Source of the DNA: RPQJ01 sp963777725
GTDB taxonomy: Bacteria > Pseudomonadota > Gammaproteobacteria > Steroidobacterales > Steroidobacteraceae
Assembly (NCBI GenBank): GCA_963777725.1
Contig: CAVZRR010000014.1
Coordinates: 1 to 64,000, forward strand
DNA length: 64,000 bases
Direction of reading: 5' to 3'
Positions 37,551 to 45,967 of this stretch are shown piece by piece. The notes below the pieces were generated by a model. That model had not been told where the DNA came from, did no database searches, and saw nothing but the letters and a program-made list of their open reading frames with translations. Both the position numbers and the translations under genes were made by a program. How positions within the stretch are numbered: the stretch's first letter is position 1; each line of letters starts with the position of its first letter.

Positions 37551-38359
37551 GTCGGGCGAGCGCACGGGCGATCTCGCCTTCGGACGCAAGCGATCTCAAG
37601 GCCGCCGTTCGGGCGTACTGGGACGAGCACGTCGCCGACTGGAAGATCGCCCGCCATCCGCCGGGAACGAAGAAGTTCTTCGAGGAGGTGGAGGCCTATC
37701 GCTTCGAGAAGCTGAGCTATCTGCCGCAGCGAGTCGACTTCGCCGGCTATCCCGGCCAGTCCGTGCTCGACGTCGGCTGTGGCCTCGGCAACGATCTCTC
37801 CCGCTTCGCGCGCGGCGGTTCCATCGTGACCGGCATCGACATCTCGCCGCGCGCGATCGATCTGGCCCGCACTAACTTCCAGCAGCGGGGCCTCGCCGGG
37901 CAGTTCGCGGTGATGGATGGGGAGGCACTGGAGTTCCCCGACGGTAGCTTCGACGTCGTGTACTGCCATACGGTGCTGCACTTCACGCCCCACCCTGATC
38001 GCATGGTGGGCGAGATCCACCGGGTGCTGAAGGACGACGGTCTCGCGATCCTGATGACGGTCAACCGAAAGTCATGGATGAACTGGCTGCGGCACGTCAT
38101 GAAGGTGGACATCGACCACCTCGATTCGCCTGTGTTCCGCCACATGACCATCGGCGAGTTCCGCGGACTGTTGCGGCCGTTCGCGGCTGTGGAACTGGTT
38201 CCGGAGCGTTTTCCAGTGGCAACCAAGGTGCACGGCGGCGCGAAGGCATTGCTGTACAACACATTCTTCGTCGGGGGCTTCAATGCCTTGCCACAAGCCT
38301 GGACGCGCGGGACAGGTCATCACCTCTTGGCGTTCTGCCGCAAGACGGCACGGAACTGA
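37547..38359 (+). CDS. Class I SAM-dependent methyltransferase
   Basis: A 270-residue protein with the SAM-binding motif 'SVLDVGCGLGNDLSRFARGG' and following 'VTGIDISPRAIDLARTNF', 'FAVMDGEALEFPDGSFDVVYCHTVLHF' and 'EIHRVLKDDGLAILMTVN', which are motifs I to III of UbiE/COQ5-like methyltransferases. The N-terminus 'VRAYWDEHVADWKIARHPPGTKKFF' and the C-terminal 'HHLLAFCRKTA' are typical of methyltransferases found beside glycosyltransferases, so a sugar or lipid carrier is the likely substrate. It lies between a GT4 gene and the glycerol-phosphate dehydrogenase-like gene. Confidence 0.85.
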   Translation: MSRASARAISPSDASDLKAAVRAYWDEHVADWKIARHPPGTKKFFEEVEAYRFEKLSYLPQRVDFAGYPGQSVLDVGCGLGNDLSRFARGGSIVTGIDISPRAIDLARTNFQQRGLAGQFAVMDGEALEFPDGSFDVVYCHTVLHFTPHPDRMVGEIHRVLKDDGLAILMTVNRKSWMNWLRHVMKVDIDHLDSPVFRHMTIGEFRGLLRPFAAVELVPERFPVATKVHGGAKALLYNTFFVGGFNALPQAWTRGTGHHLLAFCRKTARN

Positions 38360-38362
38360 CAG

Positions 38363-40006
38363 ATGAAGCGTGATCTCGAAGCATTCTCGCAACCGTTCGA
38401 CCTGCTGGTCATCGGCGCAGGCATCCACGGTGCGTGCATTGCACGGCTCGCCGCACTGGCGGGCTTGCGGGTGGCGTTGGTCGACAAGGACGACTTTGGC
38501 ACAGCCACGTCACGCAATTCCGCGAAGCTGCTACACGGCGGCCTGCGTTACATGCAGGATTTCGACGTACCGCGTATCCGCGAATCCATGATCTCGCAGC
38601 GGGCGTGGTTCCGCTTCGTGCCGCACCTGGTGCGACCGCTGCGCTTCGTCATTCCCACCTACGGCTACACGACGCGGAGCCCGGCGGCCATGGCGGCGGG
38701 CATCGTCGCATTCCACATGATCGCCGCAGGGCGCAACAGCGGCATACGCCCGGAGGTGCGCCTGCCGCGGTCGGGTGTGATGAGTCGGCGGCGGCTGATC
38801 GAGCGATATCCCATGCTCGAGCGCGGTGACGTGACGGGCGGTGCGTACTGGTACGACGGGCAGATGCTCGACGCCGTGCGGGTCACGCTGGAATGCGTGT
38901 GGGATGCAGTGGAAGCGGGCGCTGTGGCTGCCAACCACCTCGAGTGCGTCTCGCTGCTGCACGGCAGCGGAGGGGTCGTCGGTGCCGTCACGCGTGACAA
39001 ATTGACGGGCCGCGAGCTCGAGATCCGCGCCCGCGTCACGATCAACGCCACCGGCCCCTGGGTCGATCGCGTGCTGGCTCTGGGGCCCGCTGCAGTCCAC
39101 GGTGAGCGAACCACGATGTGGTCACGCCACATCAACCTGGTGACGCGCGGTCTTTACCCGGGCGACGATGCGCTGGGCGTAGCGAGCCAGCGTGAATCGG
39201 ATGCGGCGCTCGGGCAGGCCAAACGCCTGTTCTTCACGAGTCCATGGCATGGCCTTACGGTCGTTGGTACGACCGAGCACCTCTACGAGGGTCATCCGGA
39301 CGCCGTGGCGGCACCGGACGACGTCGTCGCGGGATTCCTGCATGAGGTCAACGCAGCGGCGCCAGGGTTCGAACTGAAAGCGAGCGACGTCTATTCGGTG
39401 CACCTGGGTCTGACCCCGGCGGAGGACACCAAATCGGAGAGGGCAAAGCGCTCGCTGATCGTGGACCATGAAGCGGTCCACGGGGTCCGGGGCCTCATCA
39501 GCGTGGCTGGGATCAAGTACACGACGGCGCCCGTGGTGGCCGCGAAGTTACTCGATGCTGCCTGCCGCAGGCTGCAGGTGAGCCCGACTGTGCCTGCCTT
39601 CGAGCTTCCTGCCGCTGCTGTGCCGGTCGAAAATCTGGCGCGCCAGGTGGCCGAGCAGGAAGTAGCGGTGGGGCAGGACGAATACGAGTTCGACTGGGCG
39701 CGACGGATCTACGGAACCCGGGCGGCGGCGTGCTTGAATGGGTCGAAACCGACCGGCCTGGATCCGGCGGAGAACGTATTCCGCAGCCGCGTTACTTACG
39801 GTGCCAGCGACGAGATGGTCGTGCGCCTTGCGGACGCATTGCTTCGGGCCACCGACTGGGCCGAACGTGGGCTGCTCACCGAAACGCAGCTGACGTGGTG
39901 CGCCGACACACTGCAGGCGGCGCACGGCTGGACGTCCGAGCGCAAGCAAAGCGAACTCGCCGATGCGCGAGCGACCCTGGCCAGGTTGCGGGTCAGGCTG
40001 CGCTGA
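38363..40006 (+). CDS. Glycerol-3-phosphate dehydrogenase/oxidase family flavoprotein
   Basis: A 547-residue FAD-dependent protein. The dinucleotide fold is 'DLLVIGAGIHGACIARLAALAGLRVALVDKDDFGTATSRNSAKLLHGGLRYMQ', very close to GlpD. Further GlpD-like motifs: 'GGAYWYDGQMLDAVRVTLECV', 'VTINATGPWVDRVL', 'LFFTSPWHGLTVVGTTEHLYEG', 'AGFEL', 'VHLGLTPAEDT', and 'GLISVAGIKYTTAPVVAAKLLDAA'. The length agrees with the family (about 500-550). GlpD normally passes electrons from glycerol-3-phosphate to quinones. No glpK, glpF or glpR is nearby; it sits among glycosyltransferase genes, so the actual substrate may be a different polyol phosphate or hydroxy acid. Confidence 0.85.
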   Translation: MKRDLEAFSQPFDLLVIGAGIHGACIARLAALAGLRVALVDKDDFGTATSRNSAKLLHGGLRYMQDFDVPRIRESMISQRAWFRFVPHLVRPLRFVIPTYGYTTRSPAAMAAGIVAFHMIAAGRNSGIRPEVRLPRSGVMSRRRLIERYPMLERGDVTGGAYWYDGQMLDAVRVTLECVWDAVEAGAVAANHLECVSLLHGSGGVVGAVTRDKLTGRELEIRARVTINATGPWVDRVLALGPAAVHGERTTMWSRHINLVTRGLYPGDDALGVASQRESDAALGQAKRLFFTSPWHGLTVVGTTEHLYEGHPDAVAAPDDVVAGFLHEVNAAAPGFELKASDVYSVHLGLTPAEDTKSERAKRSLIVDHEAVHGVRGLISVAGIKYTTAPVVAAKLLDAACRRLQVSPTVPAFELPAAAVPVENLARQVAEQEVAVGQDEYEFDWARRIYGTRAAACLNGSKPTGLDPAENVFRSRVTYGASDEMVVRLADALLRATDWAERGLLTETQLTWCADTLQAAHGWTSERKQSELADARATLARLRVRLR

Positions 40007-40012
40007 GAGGCT

Positions 40013-41020
40013 TCACAGCCAGTCGTGCTGTCGATACCAGCGTGTGATCTCTCGGACCTCATCGTCCAAGGATTGGGCAGGCCGATAGCCGAGGTCGCGC
40101 GCCGCCTTGGCACCGTTGAATTCGCGATGCTTGGTGAAGAAGTCCACCCGGCGTCGGAAGATCGGCGGGTCGATCCCCAGCGGGGCACAAATCGCCTCGC
40201 ATGCCGATCCGAGCCACTGCATGGGCTTGACGGGGAGGTGTATCCACGGCGGCCGCACGCCGAGTTCGTGCGCGATCATTTCCGCCATCTCTTTCTGCGT
40301 CACCGACTTAGGCCCCGGGACGTGATAGATCTCGGCGTTCAATTCGTCGTGTTCCATGGCCAGGATGAACCCGCGCGCGAGGTCCCGTACGTCCACGAAA
40401 TGCACCTTGGTCTTCCCGTCGCCGACGTAGAAGAACTTTCCGCGTGCGATCATTCGAAACATCTTGAGGTTCCGCGTGTCGCCCGGGCCATAGACCATGG
40501 CCGGGCGGATCACAACGCCCCGTATCCTGCCCGAGCGGAAGTATTCCATGGCGATCTTCTCGCCTTCGAGCTTGCTGCGCTGGTAGGCGTCACCCGGGTT
40601 GTACGGTGCATTCTCGTCGGCCGGCGGGTTCTTGATGTGGCCGAGAACGCCGCCGGTGGAGCAGTGCACAAAGCGCTTCACGCCGGCCGCGATGGCGCTA
40701 TCGAGCAAGCGCCGCGTGCCCTCGGCATTGATGTCGTGAAACACAGTCTCGGGCAGGCCCGCGGCGCGGAACAGCGACGCGACGTGATACAGGTTCGTCA
40801 CCCCCTGAACCGCAGCCGGCAGTGTCTCGGGCTTCTGCAGATCGGCAAATACGACTTCGACACCCAGTCGCTCGAGGGGTTCGGCCTGCGCCGGGGTGCG
40901 CACCATGACCCGCACGCGCGACTTGCGATCCAGCAGTTGCCTGACAACTTCCCCGCCGACGTATCCGGCCGCGCCGGTCACCAGGTTCAAGGGCGGCTGC
41001 GATTCGGGTTGCAGTGTCAA
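40013..41020 (-). CDS. NAD-dependent epimerase/dehydratase (extended SDR)
   Basis: A 335-residue protein with the SDR nucleotide site 'NLVTGAAGYVGGEVVRQLLDRKSRVRVMVRT' and the catalytic Tyr-x3-Lys in 'PYNPGDAYQRSKLEGEK' plus the catalytic Ser in 'FVHCSTGGVLG'. The subgroup resembles 3-beta-hydroxysteroid dehydrogenase/NAD-dependent sugar epimerases ('VIRPAMVYGPGDTRNLKMF', 'KVHFVDVRDLARGFILAMEH', 'EIYHVPGPKSVTQKEMAEMI'). It is on the opposite strand to the surrounding genes. Sugar nucleotide or lipid ketone substrates are both possible. Confidence 0.85.
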   Translation of the reverse strand: MTLQPESQPPLNLVTGAAGYVGGEVVRQLLDRKSRVRVMVRTPAQAEPLERLGVEVVFADLQKPETLPAAVQGVTNLYHVASLFRAAGLPETVFHDINAEGTRRLLDSAIAAGVKRFVHCSTGGVLGHIKNPPADENAPYNPGDAYQRSKLEGEKIAMEYFRSGRIRGVVIRPAMVYGPGDTRNLKMFRMIARGKFFYVGDGKTKVHFVDVRDLARGFILAMEHDELNAEIYHVPGPKSVTQKEMAEMIAHELGVRPPWIHLPVKPMQWLGSACEAICAPLGIDPPIFRRRVDFFTKHREFNGAKAARDLGYRPAQSLDDEVREITRWYRQHDWL

Positions 41021-41177
41021 GCTTCAAGTCTCCATGGAAAGCCGTTGTCGGCAAGGATAGGATGCGGCGGCCGTGTTTGCCAGCCGCCATGCACCGCATC
41101 CTGCACCGGGCATGGCAACGAGAAGATACGAGCTGTTCACAGTTAGTGCACACACGCGTTCATTATCATCCACGTTT

Positions 41178-42365
41178 ATGTCCACCACTTCCCGGCAATT
41201 CAGCGAGCCCGCACCGCAAAGGGGGCAGTCCGTGGACCGCTTGCCGCGGGTAATGATCGTAGCCGACCACCTCGGCTACGCGGGCGGGGTGGTCCATGGC
41301 GTGACGACCTACTTCCTGGACGTATTGCCGGCGCTCGCGGAAGCCGGCGTCGCGCTGACCGTCTGTTACCTGCGCGAGCCGCATCCCGCCGCCGACGGTC
41401 TGCGCGAGCGGGGCATATCGCCAGTGTTCCTCTCGGCCGCGCGCATGAATCCTTTCGTTGCTGTGCAGGTCGCCGCCCTGGCTCGCCGCAATCGTTGCGA
41501 CGTGTTGCACGCCATGGGCATCAAGGGGACTCTCATGGCGCGCCTCGCAACGCGGATGGTGCCCGCGCGAACGCTATTGCACCTGCACGACCTCATCGAA
41601 CCGGGTCCGTTGGTCGGGCAGCTGCAGCGAACCTTCGCGCGCGATCTCGACATGGCGGTCTGCGTGGCAAAAGCCGCAGTGCCGATTGCAATCCACCGAT
41701 ACAAAGTGGAATCGGACCGCGTTCGGGTCATCCACAACGGCATTCGCCTCGAACGATATCAGCGCGTCGCGGCGGACGCTCGTGGTCGGTTGCGTGGCGC
41801 ACTGGGCGCCAGCGATCGAACACGAGTCTTGCTGCTGGTCGGTCGTATGCACCAGATCAAGGGACACCGGACGATGCTCCGCATGATGCCGGGTATCATT
41901 CGTTTGTGTGCCGATGCCGTGCTCTGGTTGGCCGGTGACGGGCCGGACCGGTCCGCCTGCGAAGCGCTGGTCGGCGAACTCGGCCTGCAGGATCGAGTTC
42001 GATTCCTCGGGCAACGACGCGATGTGCCGGAGCTGTTGGCCGGCTGCGACGTCGTCGTCATTCCGTCGCAGTCGGAGGGCCTGCCGATCGCGGCGATCGA
42101 AGCACATGCTGCAGGCCGACCCGTGGTTGGCTTCGATGTCGGTGGCGTCGGGGAAGTAGTCCATGATGGTGCGTCCGGTCACGTCGTCGCCGCTGCCGAC
42201 GAGAACGCCTTCATCGATGCGGTGGCCGCCCTGCTGAACGACGATCATGTTCGGGCTCAGTACGGCGCGACTGCGCGGGTGCGGGCCCAAAAGTTCAGTC
42301 TGGAGGCTCACGTGACGCAGCTGATTCAATGTTATCGGGAATGCGCTGCCATTTCGGCGAAATGA
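41178..42365 (+). CDS. Glycosyltransferase family 4
   Basis: A GT-B glycosyltransferase of about 395 residues. ATG 41178 is used; a GTG at 41232 with GGGGGCAG upstream would begin right before 'DRLPRVMIVADHLGYAGGVVHGVTTYF' and could be the true start. Motifs: 'CDVLHAMGIKGTLMARLATRM', 'TLLHLHDLIEPGPLVGQLQ', 'RVIHNGIRLERYQRVA', 'RVLLLVGRMHQIKGHRTMLRMMPGI', 'VIPSQSEGLPIAAIEAHAAGRPVVGFDVGGVGEVV', where the final stretch is the E-x7-E donor site. Followed 13 bases later by the deacetylase gene. Confidence 0.87.
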   Translation: MSTTSRQFSEPAPQRGQSVDRLPRVMIVADHLGYAGGVVHGVTTYFLDVLPALAEAGVALTVCYLREPHPAADGLRERGISPVFLSAARMNPFVAVQVAALARRNRCDVLHAMGIKGTLMARLATRMVPARTLLHLHDLIEPGPLVGQLQRTFARDLDMAVCVAKAAVPIAIHRYKVESDRVRVIHNGIRLERYQRVAADARGRLRGALGASDRTRVLLLVGRMHQIKGHRTMLRMMPGIIRLCADAVLWLAGDGPDRSACEALVGELGLQDRVRFLGQRRDVPELLAGCDVVVIPSQSEGLPIAAIEAHAAGRPVVGFDVGGVGEVVHDGASGHVVAAADENAFIDAVAALLNDDHVRAQYGATARVRAQKFSLEAHVTQLIQCYRECAAISAK

Positions 42366-42378
42366 GATAGAGGTAGCA

Positions 42379-43281
42379 GTGGCGATCGTCAAGGCATTGC
42401 AGGATGTTTGGCGGAAACACGAGTCCGAGGTTCGCGGCCTTTTCAATGGCGCATACCCGGATTTCGTCACGTCCTCCAGGCCGACTGACGTCGGGCCCGG
42501 AATCCCGGTCTTCTGTTACCACATCGTGGAACCAGACGAGTTCGAGGCTGACCTCGCGCACCTCGAGCGCAATGGCTATCGGACGCTGCGCGGACAGGAC
42601 CTGCTCGAGTACTTGCGAGGCGAACGGACGCTGCCAGAGAGGGCGGTGCTTCTCACGTTCGACGACGGTCCGCTGAATTTCTTCCAGGTTGCTTTTCCGC
42701 TGCTGCAGCGTTTCGGGGCGCGAGCGACCGCCTTTATCGCGCCCAAACTGCACGTCGATTCGGACGCCGAGCAGGCGACCGAAGCGCGCCCGATGACGTG
42801 GGAGGAGATTTCGGCGATACACGCTTCGGGTCTCGTCGAGTTTCAGTCGCATACGCTGGAAAGCCGCTTCGTGCCTAAGTGGCCGCGTCCGGCCGGGCTG
42901 TCTGGAGTGCGCTGGTCCATCGAGTCCCCTCGCCGCGGGGACGCGTTGCCGTTGCGGGCGGACCTCGAGTGCTCGCGACAGATGATCGAGGCGCGGTTGC
43001 CCGGCCTGCGGGTGAATCAGCTGGCATTTCCGATGTATCTCGGCACGCCCGACGCGATCGACGACGCCCGTGCGGCGGGACTGGAGGCTTGCTACTGGGG
43101 GCTGCGGCCGGGCCGCGCCCTGAACGCGCCCGGTGATTCGCCGTTCCACGTGAGCCGGATGAGCGACGAGTTCCTGAGACGATTACCCGGCGTCGGCCGA
43201 ATCTCGGTGCGGGAATTGATGCGAGTGCGGATGCGGCGTATCCAGGCCGCGCGGGCCTGGCGACGGCAGTATCCGGAGTAA
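42379..43281 (+). CDS. NodB-type polysaccharide deacetylase
   Basis: A 300-residue protein (GTG start) with the NodB homology domain: 'IPVFCYHIVEPDEFEADLAHLERNGYRTLRGQDLLEYL', the catalytic metal site 'AVLLTFDDGPLNFFQVAFPLLQRFGARATAFIAP', and 'SGLVEFQSHTLESRFVP', where the SHT His belongs to the metal triad. 'INQLAFPMYLGTPDAIDDARAAGLEACYWG' matches the later motif. No signal peptide is evident. Such enzymes remove acetyl groups from N-acetylated sugars of polysaccharides or lipid-linked intermediates. It is between a GT4 and a YbhN-like gene. Confidence 0.85.
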   Translation: MAIVKALQDVWRKHESEVRGLFNGAYPDFVTSSRPTDVGPGIPVFCYHIVEPDEFEADLAHLERNGYRTLRGQDLLEYLRGERTLPERAVLLTFDDGPLNFFQVAFPLLQRFGARATAFIAPKLHVDSDAEQATEARPMTWEEISAIHASGLVEFQSHTLESRFVPKWPRPAGLSGVRWSIESPRRGDALPLRADLECSRQMIEARLPGLRVNQLAFPMYLGTPDAIDDARAAGLEACYWGLRPGRALNAPGDSPFHVSRMSDEFLRRLPGVGRISVRELMRVRMRRIQAARAWRRQYPE

Positions 43282-43288
43282 CCGTCGC

Positions 43289-44242
43289 TTGAGTATCTTC
43301 GCGTCACGGTGGGTCCGGTGGCTGGTGTCGCTGGGCCTTCTCTTGGCGGTCCTCTGGTGGGCCGATTGGCGTTCCGTCGTGGGCGTCCTCCGCGAGGTCG
43401 ATGCGGCTTGGGTTGCTGTGGCGGCGGCGCTCGCGCTCCTCGATCGAATCGTCCTGACGTACCGCTGGGACCTGCTGCTGGTCGTGCGGGGTCTCGGCCT
43501 GCGGTTCCTGCGGCTTTTCCGGCTGCAGATGGCGGCGAACTTCCTCGGTTCGTTCATGCCGAGTTCGCTGGGTGTGGATGCCATTCGCATTGCCGCTCTG
43601 GTCCGCGCAGGGCATCCCGCCACGGAAGTGGTTGCAACGACACTCGTGGACCGGGCCAGCATGGTGCTGGCGACGTTTGCGTTCGGCTCCATCATGATCG
43701 TGTTGTTGGCAGGAACGCGACTCCCAGGGGATGTCGCGTGGCTGGTGCTGGCCACGACCGGTGTGGCCGCGCTTGCCTGTCTCGCATTCTTCCATCCGCG
43801 TGTACGCACCTGGATCGCTGCCGCGCTGCTGCCGAGGCTGCCGGCGGGCGTCCGGGACCGCGTGGCGGAGGTCGGTCGGGCGACGCTGGCCTACCGCCAT
43901 GAACCGCGGCTGCTGCTCTGGGTTAGCATGGTCACGGTCCTCCTGTTCGTGATCCGCCTGGGATTTGCCAAGGCCGTCACGATGGCCTGCGGGGTGGACG
44001 TCGCTTTCCTGGACCTGGCCCTCGTGATCCCGATTCTGTGGATCGTTGTGATGATTCCCATCACCGTCGGTGGCCTCGGCCTCCAGGAGGCGGGCTACGT
44101 CACGCTGATGGGGTTACTCGGCATTTCGCCCGCGGTAGCCGTAAGCATGTCCGTGATCGAGCACGTCGTGAGTCGTGCCGTGTCGTTGCCGGGCGCGTTC
44201 TTCATGTCTGACGTCGTGGGCGCACGGGCCCGCGCGACTTGA
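43289..44242 (+). CDS. YbhN/lysylphosphatidylglycerol synthase transmembrane family protein
   Basis: A 317-residue membrane protein starting at TTG 43289, 7 bases after the deacetylase. About eight helices; family motifs include 'VLLTYRWDLLLVVRGLGLRF' (with an I in place of the first L in the protein), 'LQMAANFLGSFMPSSLGVDAIRIAAL' (the F-x3-P-x4-G-x-D pattern), and 'PITVGGLGLQEAGYVTLM' near the C-terminus. This domain is often seen next to glycosyltransferases and may move lipid-linked sugars or lipids, for example AglD-like proteins. The flanking genes fit that context. Confidence 0.85.
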   Translation: MSIFASRWVRWLVSLGLLLAVLWWADWRSVVGVLREVDAAWVAVAAALALLDRIVLTYRWDLLLVVRGLGLRFLRLFRLQMAANFLGSFMPSSLGVDAIRIAALVRAGHPATEVVATTLVDRASMVLATFAFGSIMIVLLAGTRLPGDVAWLVLATTGVAALACLAFFHPRVRTWIAAALLPRLPAGVRDRVAEVGRATLAYRHEPRLLLWVSMVTVLLFVIRLGFAKAVTMACGVDVAFLDLALVIPILWIVVMIPITVGGLGLQEAGYVTLMGLLGISPAVAVSMSVIEHVVSRAVSLPGAFFMSDVVGARARAT

Positions 44243-44442
44243 TACGGCGTTGGTCACCCGGGCACTGTAAGAGCTGGGATCTGATCGACCAGCTCTGCGA
44301 CTCCCGTCTATGCTTTGCGCAGCGCGACGACACGATAATGTATATGGATGACCCGGATCTCAAGGCGATGGCTGACCGGGCAATGACGTCAACTCTGGTG
44401 CTTTTCACGTTTAACCGACAAACCGGCCCCAAGGACTAGAAT

Positions 44443-45718
44443 ATGGCAGCCACCAGTGGATCCCGCTCGGGGAATATTCTGCGGCGACGTAAGGGTGTGC
44501 TGCTCGGTCTCATCGCAATCAGCCTGTTGGCAGTGGCGGGCTTGGGGGTCCGCGAGCTGGTACAGAGGTATCCAAACCAGGGATTCCTGAGCGCGGAGCG
44601 GCTGAACGACGCACTGTTGATTCTGCTCGGCACCGACGTTCGCCTCGGTCGGTACCAGCCGCAGCCCGTCCTTAAGGTGCCGCTCGAACGGGTCGAGCGT
44701 GCGAGCTACCCGGCCACCGATGTGCACTGGCACCTGGAATCGCAGCGACCGGAGCTGACGGTGGAGCGACTAGTCGCGGCGATGGACGACGCTGGAATCC
44801 AACGCATCGTGGACCTCGGTGGGCTTCCGAAGGAGTTCAAGCAGGCGGTTGCGTATACGGAGAAGTATCCAGATCGCTTCGTCCTGTTCGTGAAGCCAGA
44901 CTTTGCTGCTGCGGTTCGCGATGAACGTGGCCTAGACGCCGGGGTTGCCGACCAGGTCAAGTGGATGCATGGAGGCTGCCAAGCTCGGCGCACGTGGAGT
45001 CAAGATCAGCAAGTCGCTCGGCATGGGGCAAAAGACCCGGGATGGTCAGTTGCTGGCGGTCGACGACCCGCGCCTCGACCCGATCTGGGAAACGGCAGGC
45101 AGGCTTGGATTGCCCGTGCTGATTCACACTGGAGATGCGGAGGCATTTTTCCGCAAGCCCGACGGTCACAACGAGCGGTACGAGGAAATGCTCCTCAATC
45201 CGAAGTGGGTGCGCTACGGCAAGGAACCCTCTCTGGAGGAACTGTTCGCACAGCGTGAGCGGCTGCTCGCTCGCCATCCGCGCACCATTTTTATCGGCGC
45301 ACATTTTGGTATGCAGGAGGACGACCTGGCGCAGGTCGCTGCACTGCTCGATCGCTTTCCCAATTACTACGTTGATACCGCTGCCGTCGCACACGCGCTC
45401 GGACGCCAACCAGTGACCGCCCGCGCTTTCTTTCTGCGCTACCAGGATCGGATCCTGTATGGCTCGGATGGCGGCTATGGGTTGGTGGTAGACGGCTCCG
45501 GCTGGACCCCGCAACGCCTGTTTCGCAGCTACATCGAGTTCTTCGAAACCAGCAACGAGTACGTCGAGTATCCGCTCTGGGGTGCCTACAACCAGGGTCG
45601 CTGGCGGATATACGGTCTGGACCTGCCCGGCGAGGTCCTGGAAAAGATCTATGCGACGAACGCGGCACGGCTGATTCCCTCGCGTGAAAAAGTTGCTGAA
45701 CTCCTCGCGGGGGCCTGA
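44443..45718 (+). CDS. Membrane-anchored amidohydrolase-family (COG2159-like) protein, one frameshift
   Basis: An N-terminal helix (GVLLGLIAISLLAVAGLGV, residues ~18-37) anchors a metal-dependent hydrolase barrel. The first metal motif is 'YPATDVHWHLESQ' (D-x-H-x-H-like), followed by 'DDAGIQRIVDLGGL'. After a break near 44960, the second frame provides 'KLGARGVKISKSLG', 'GLPVLIHTGDAEAFF', 'ARHPRTIFIGAHFGMQEDDLAQV' and 'DRILYGSDGGYGL', the usual His/Asp set. It ends at 45718. Combined length is about 424 residues. Related enzymes hydrolyse or decarboxylate small aromatic or cyclic acids; here, facing the periplasm, the substrate is unknown. Confidence 0.78.
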
Positions 45719-45967
45719 AATCACGCGCTTCGGGGAAGGGTCTAACAGCCTGTGCTTATAGTACGGAGCCCGGCATTGCCATCGAACGAGACATCAATAG
45801 GTGGCCACGAAAACCCGTGTGAACCTTTCGAGTGATTCTCTGTCAATTCCCGTTCTCCAATGACACTACCGCAGCCCCCGCAGTCGCAACACTAACCGGC
45901 GGGTAGCACGCAACGTGAGCATTGTCACAATCCCGGGTATTGTCCGCGAAGTACTGTAATAGCCTTT

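Noticed and set aside
40025..41146. 373-codon plus-strand frame opposite the SDR epimerase
   Set aside because: Shadow frame; the minus strand has clear SDR motifs and the plus-strand product is Arg/His/Gln rich.
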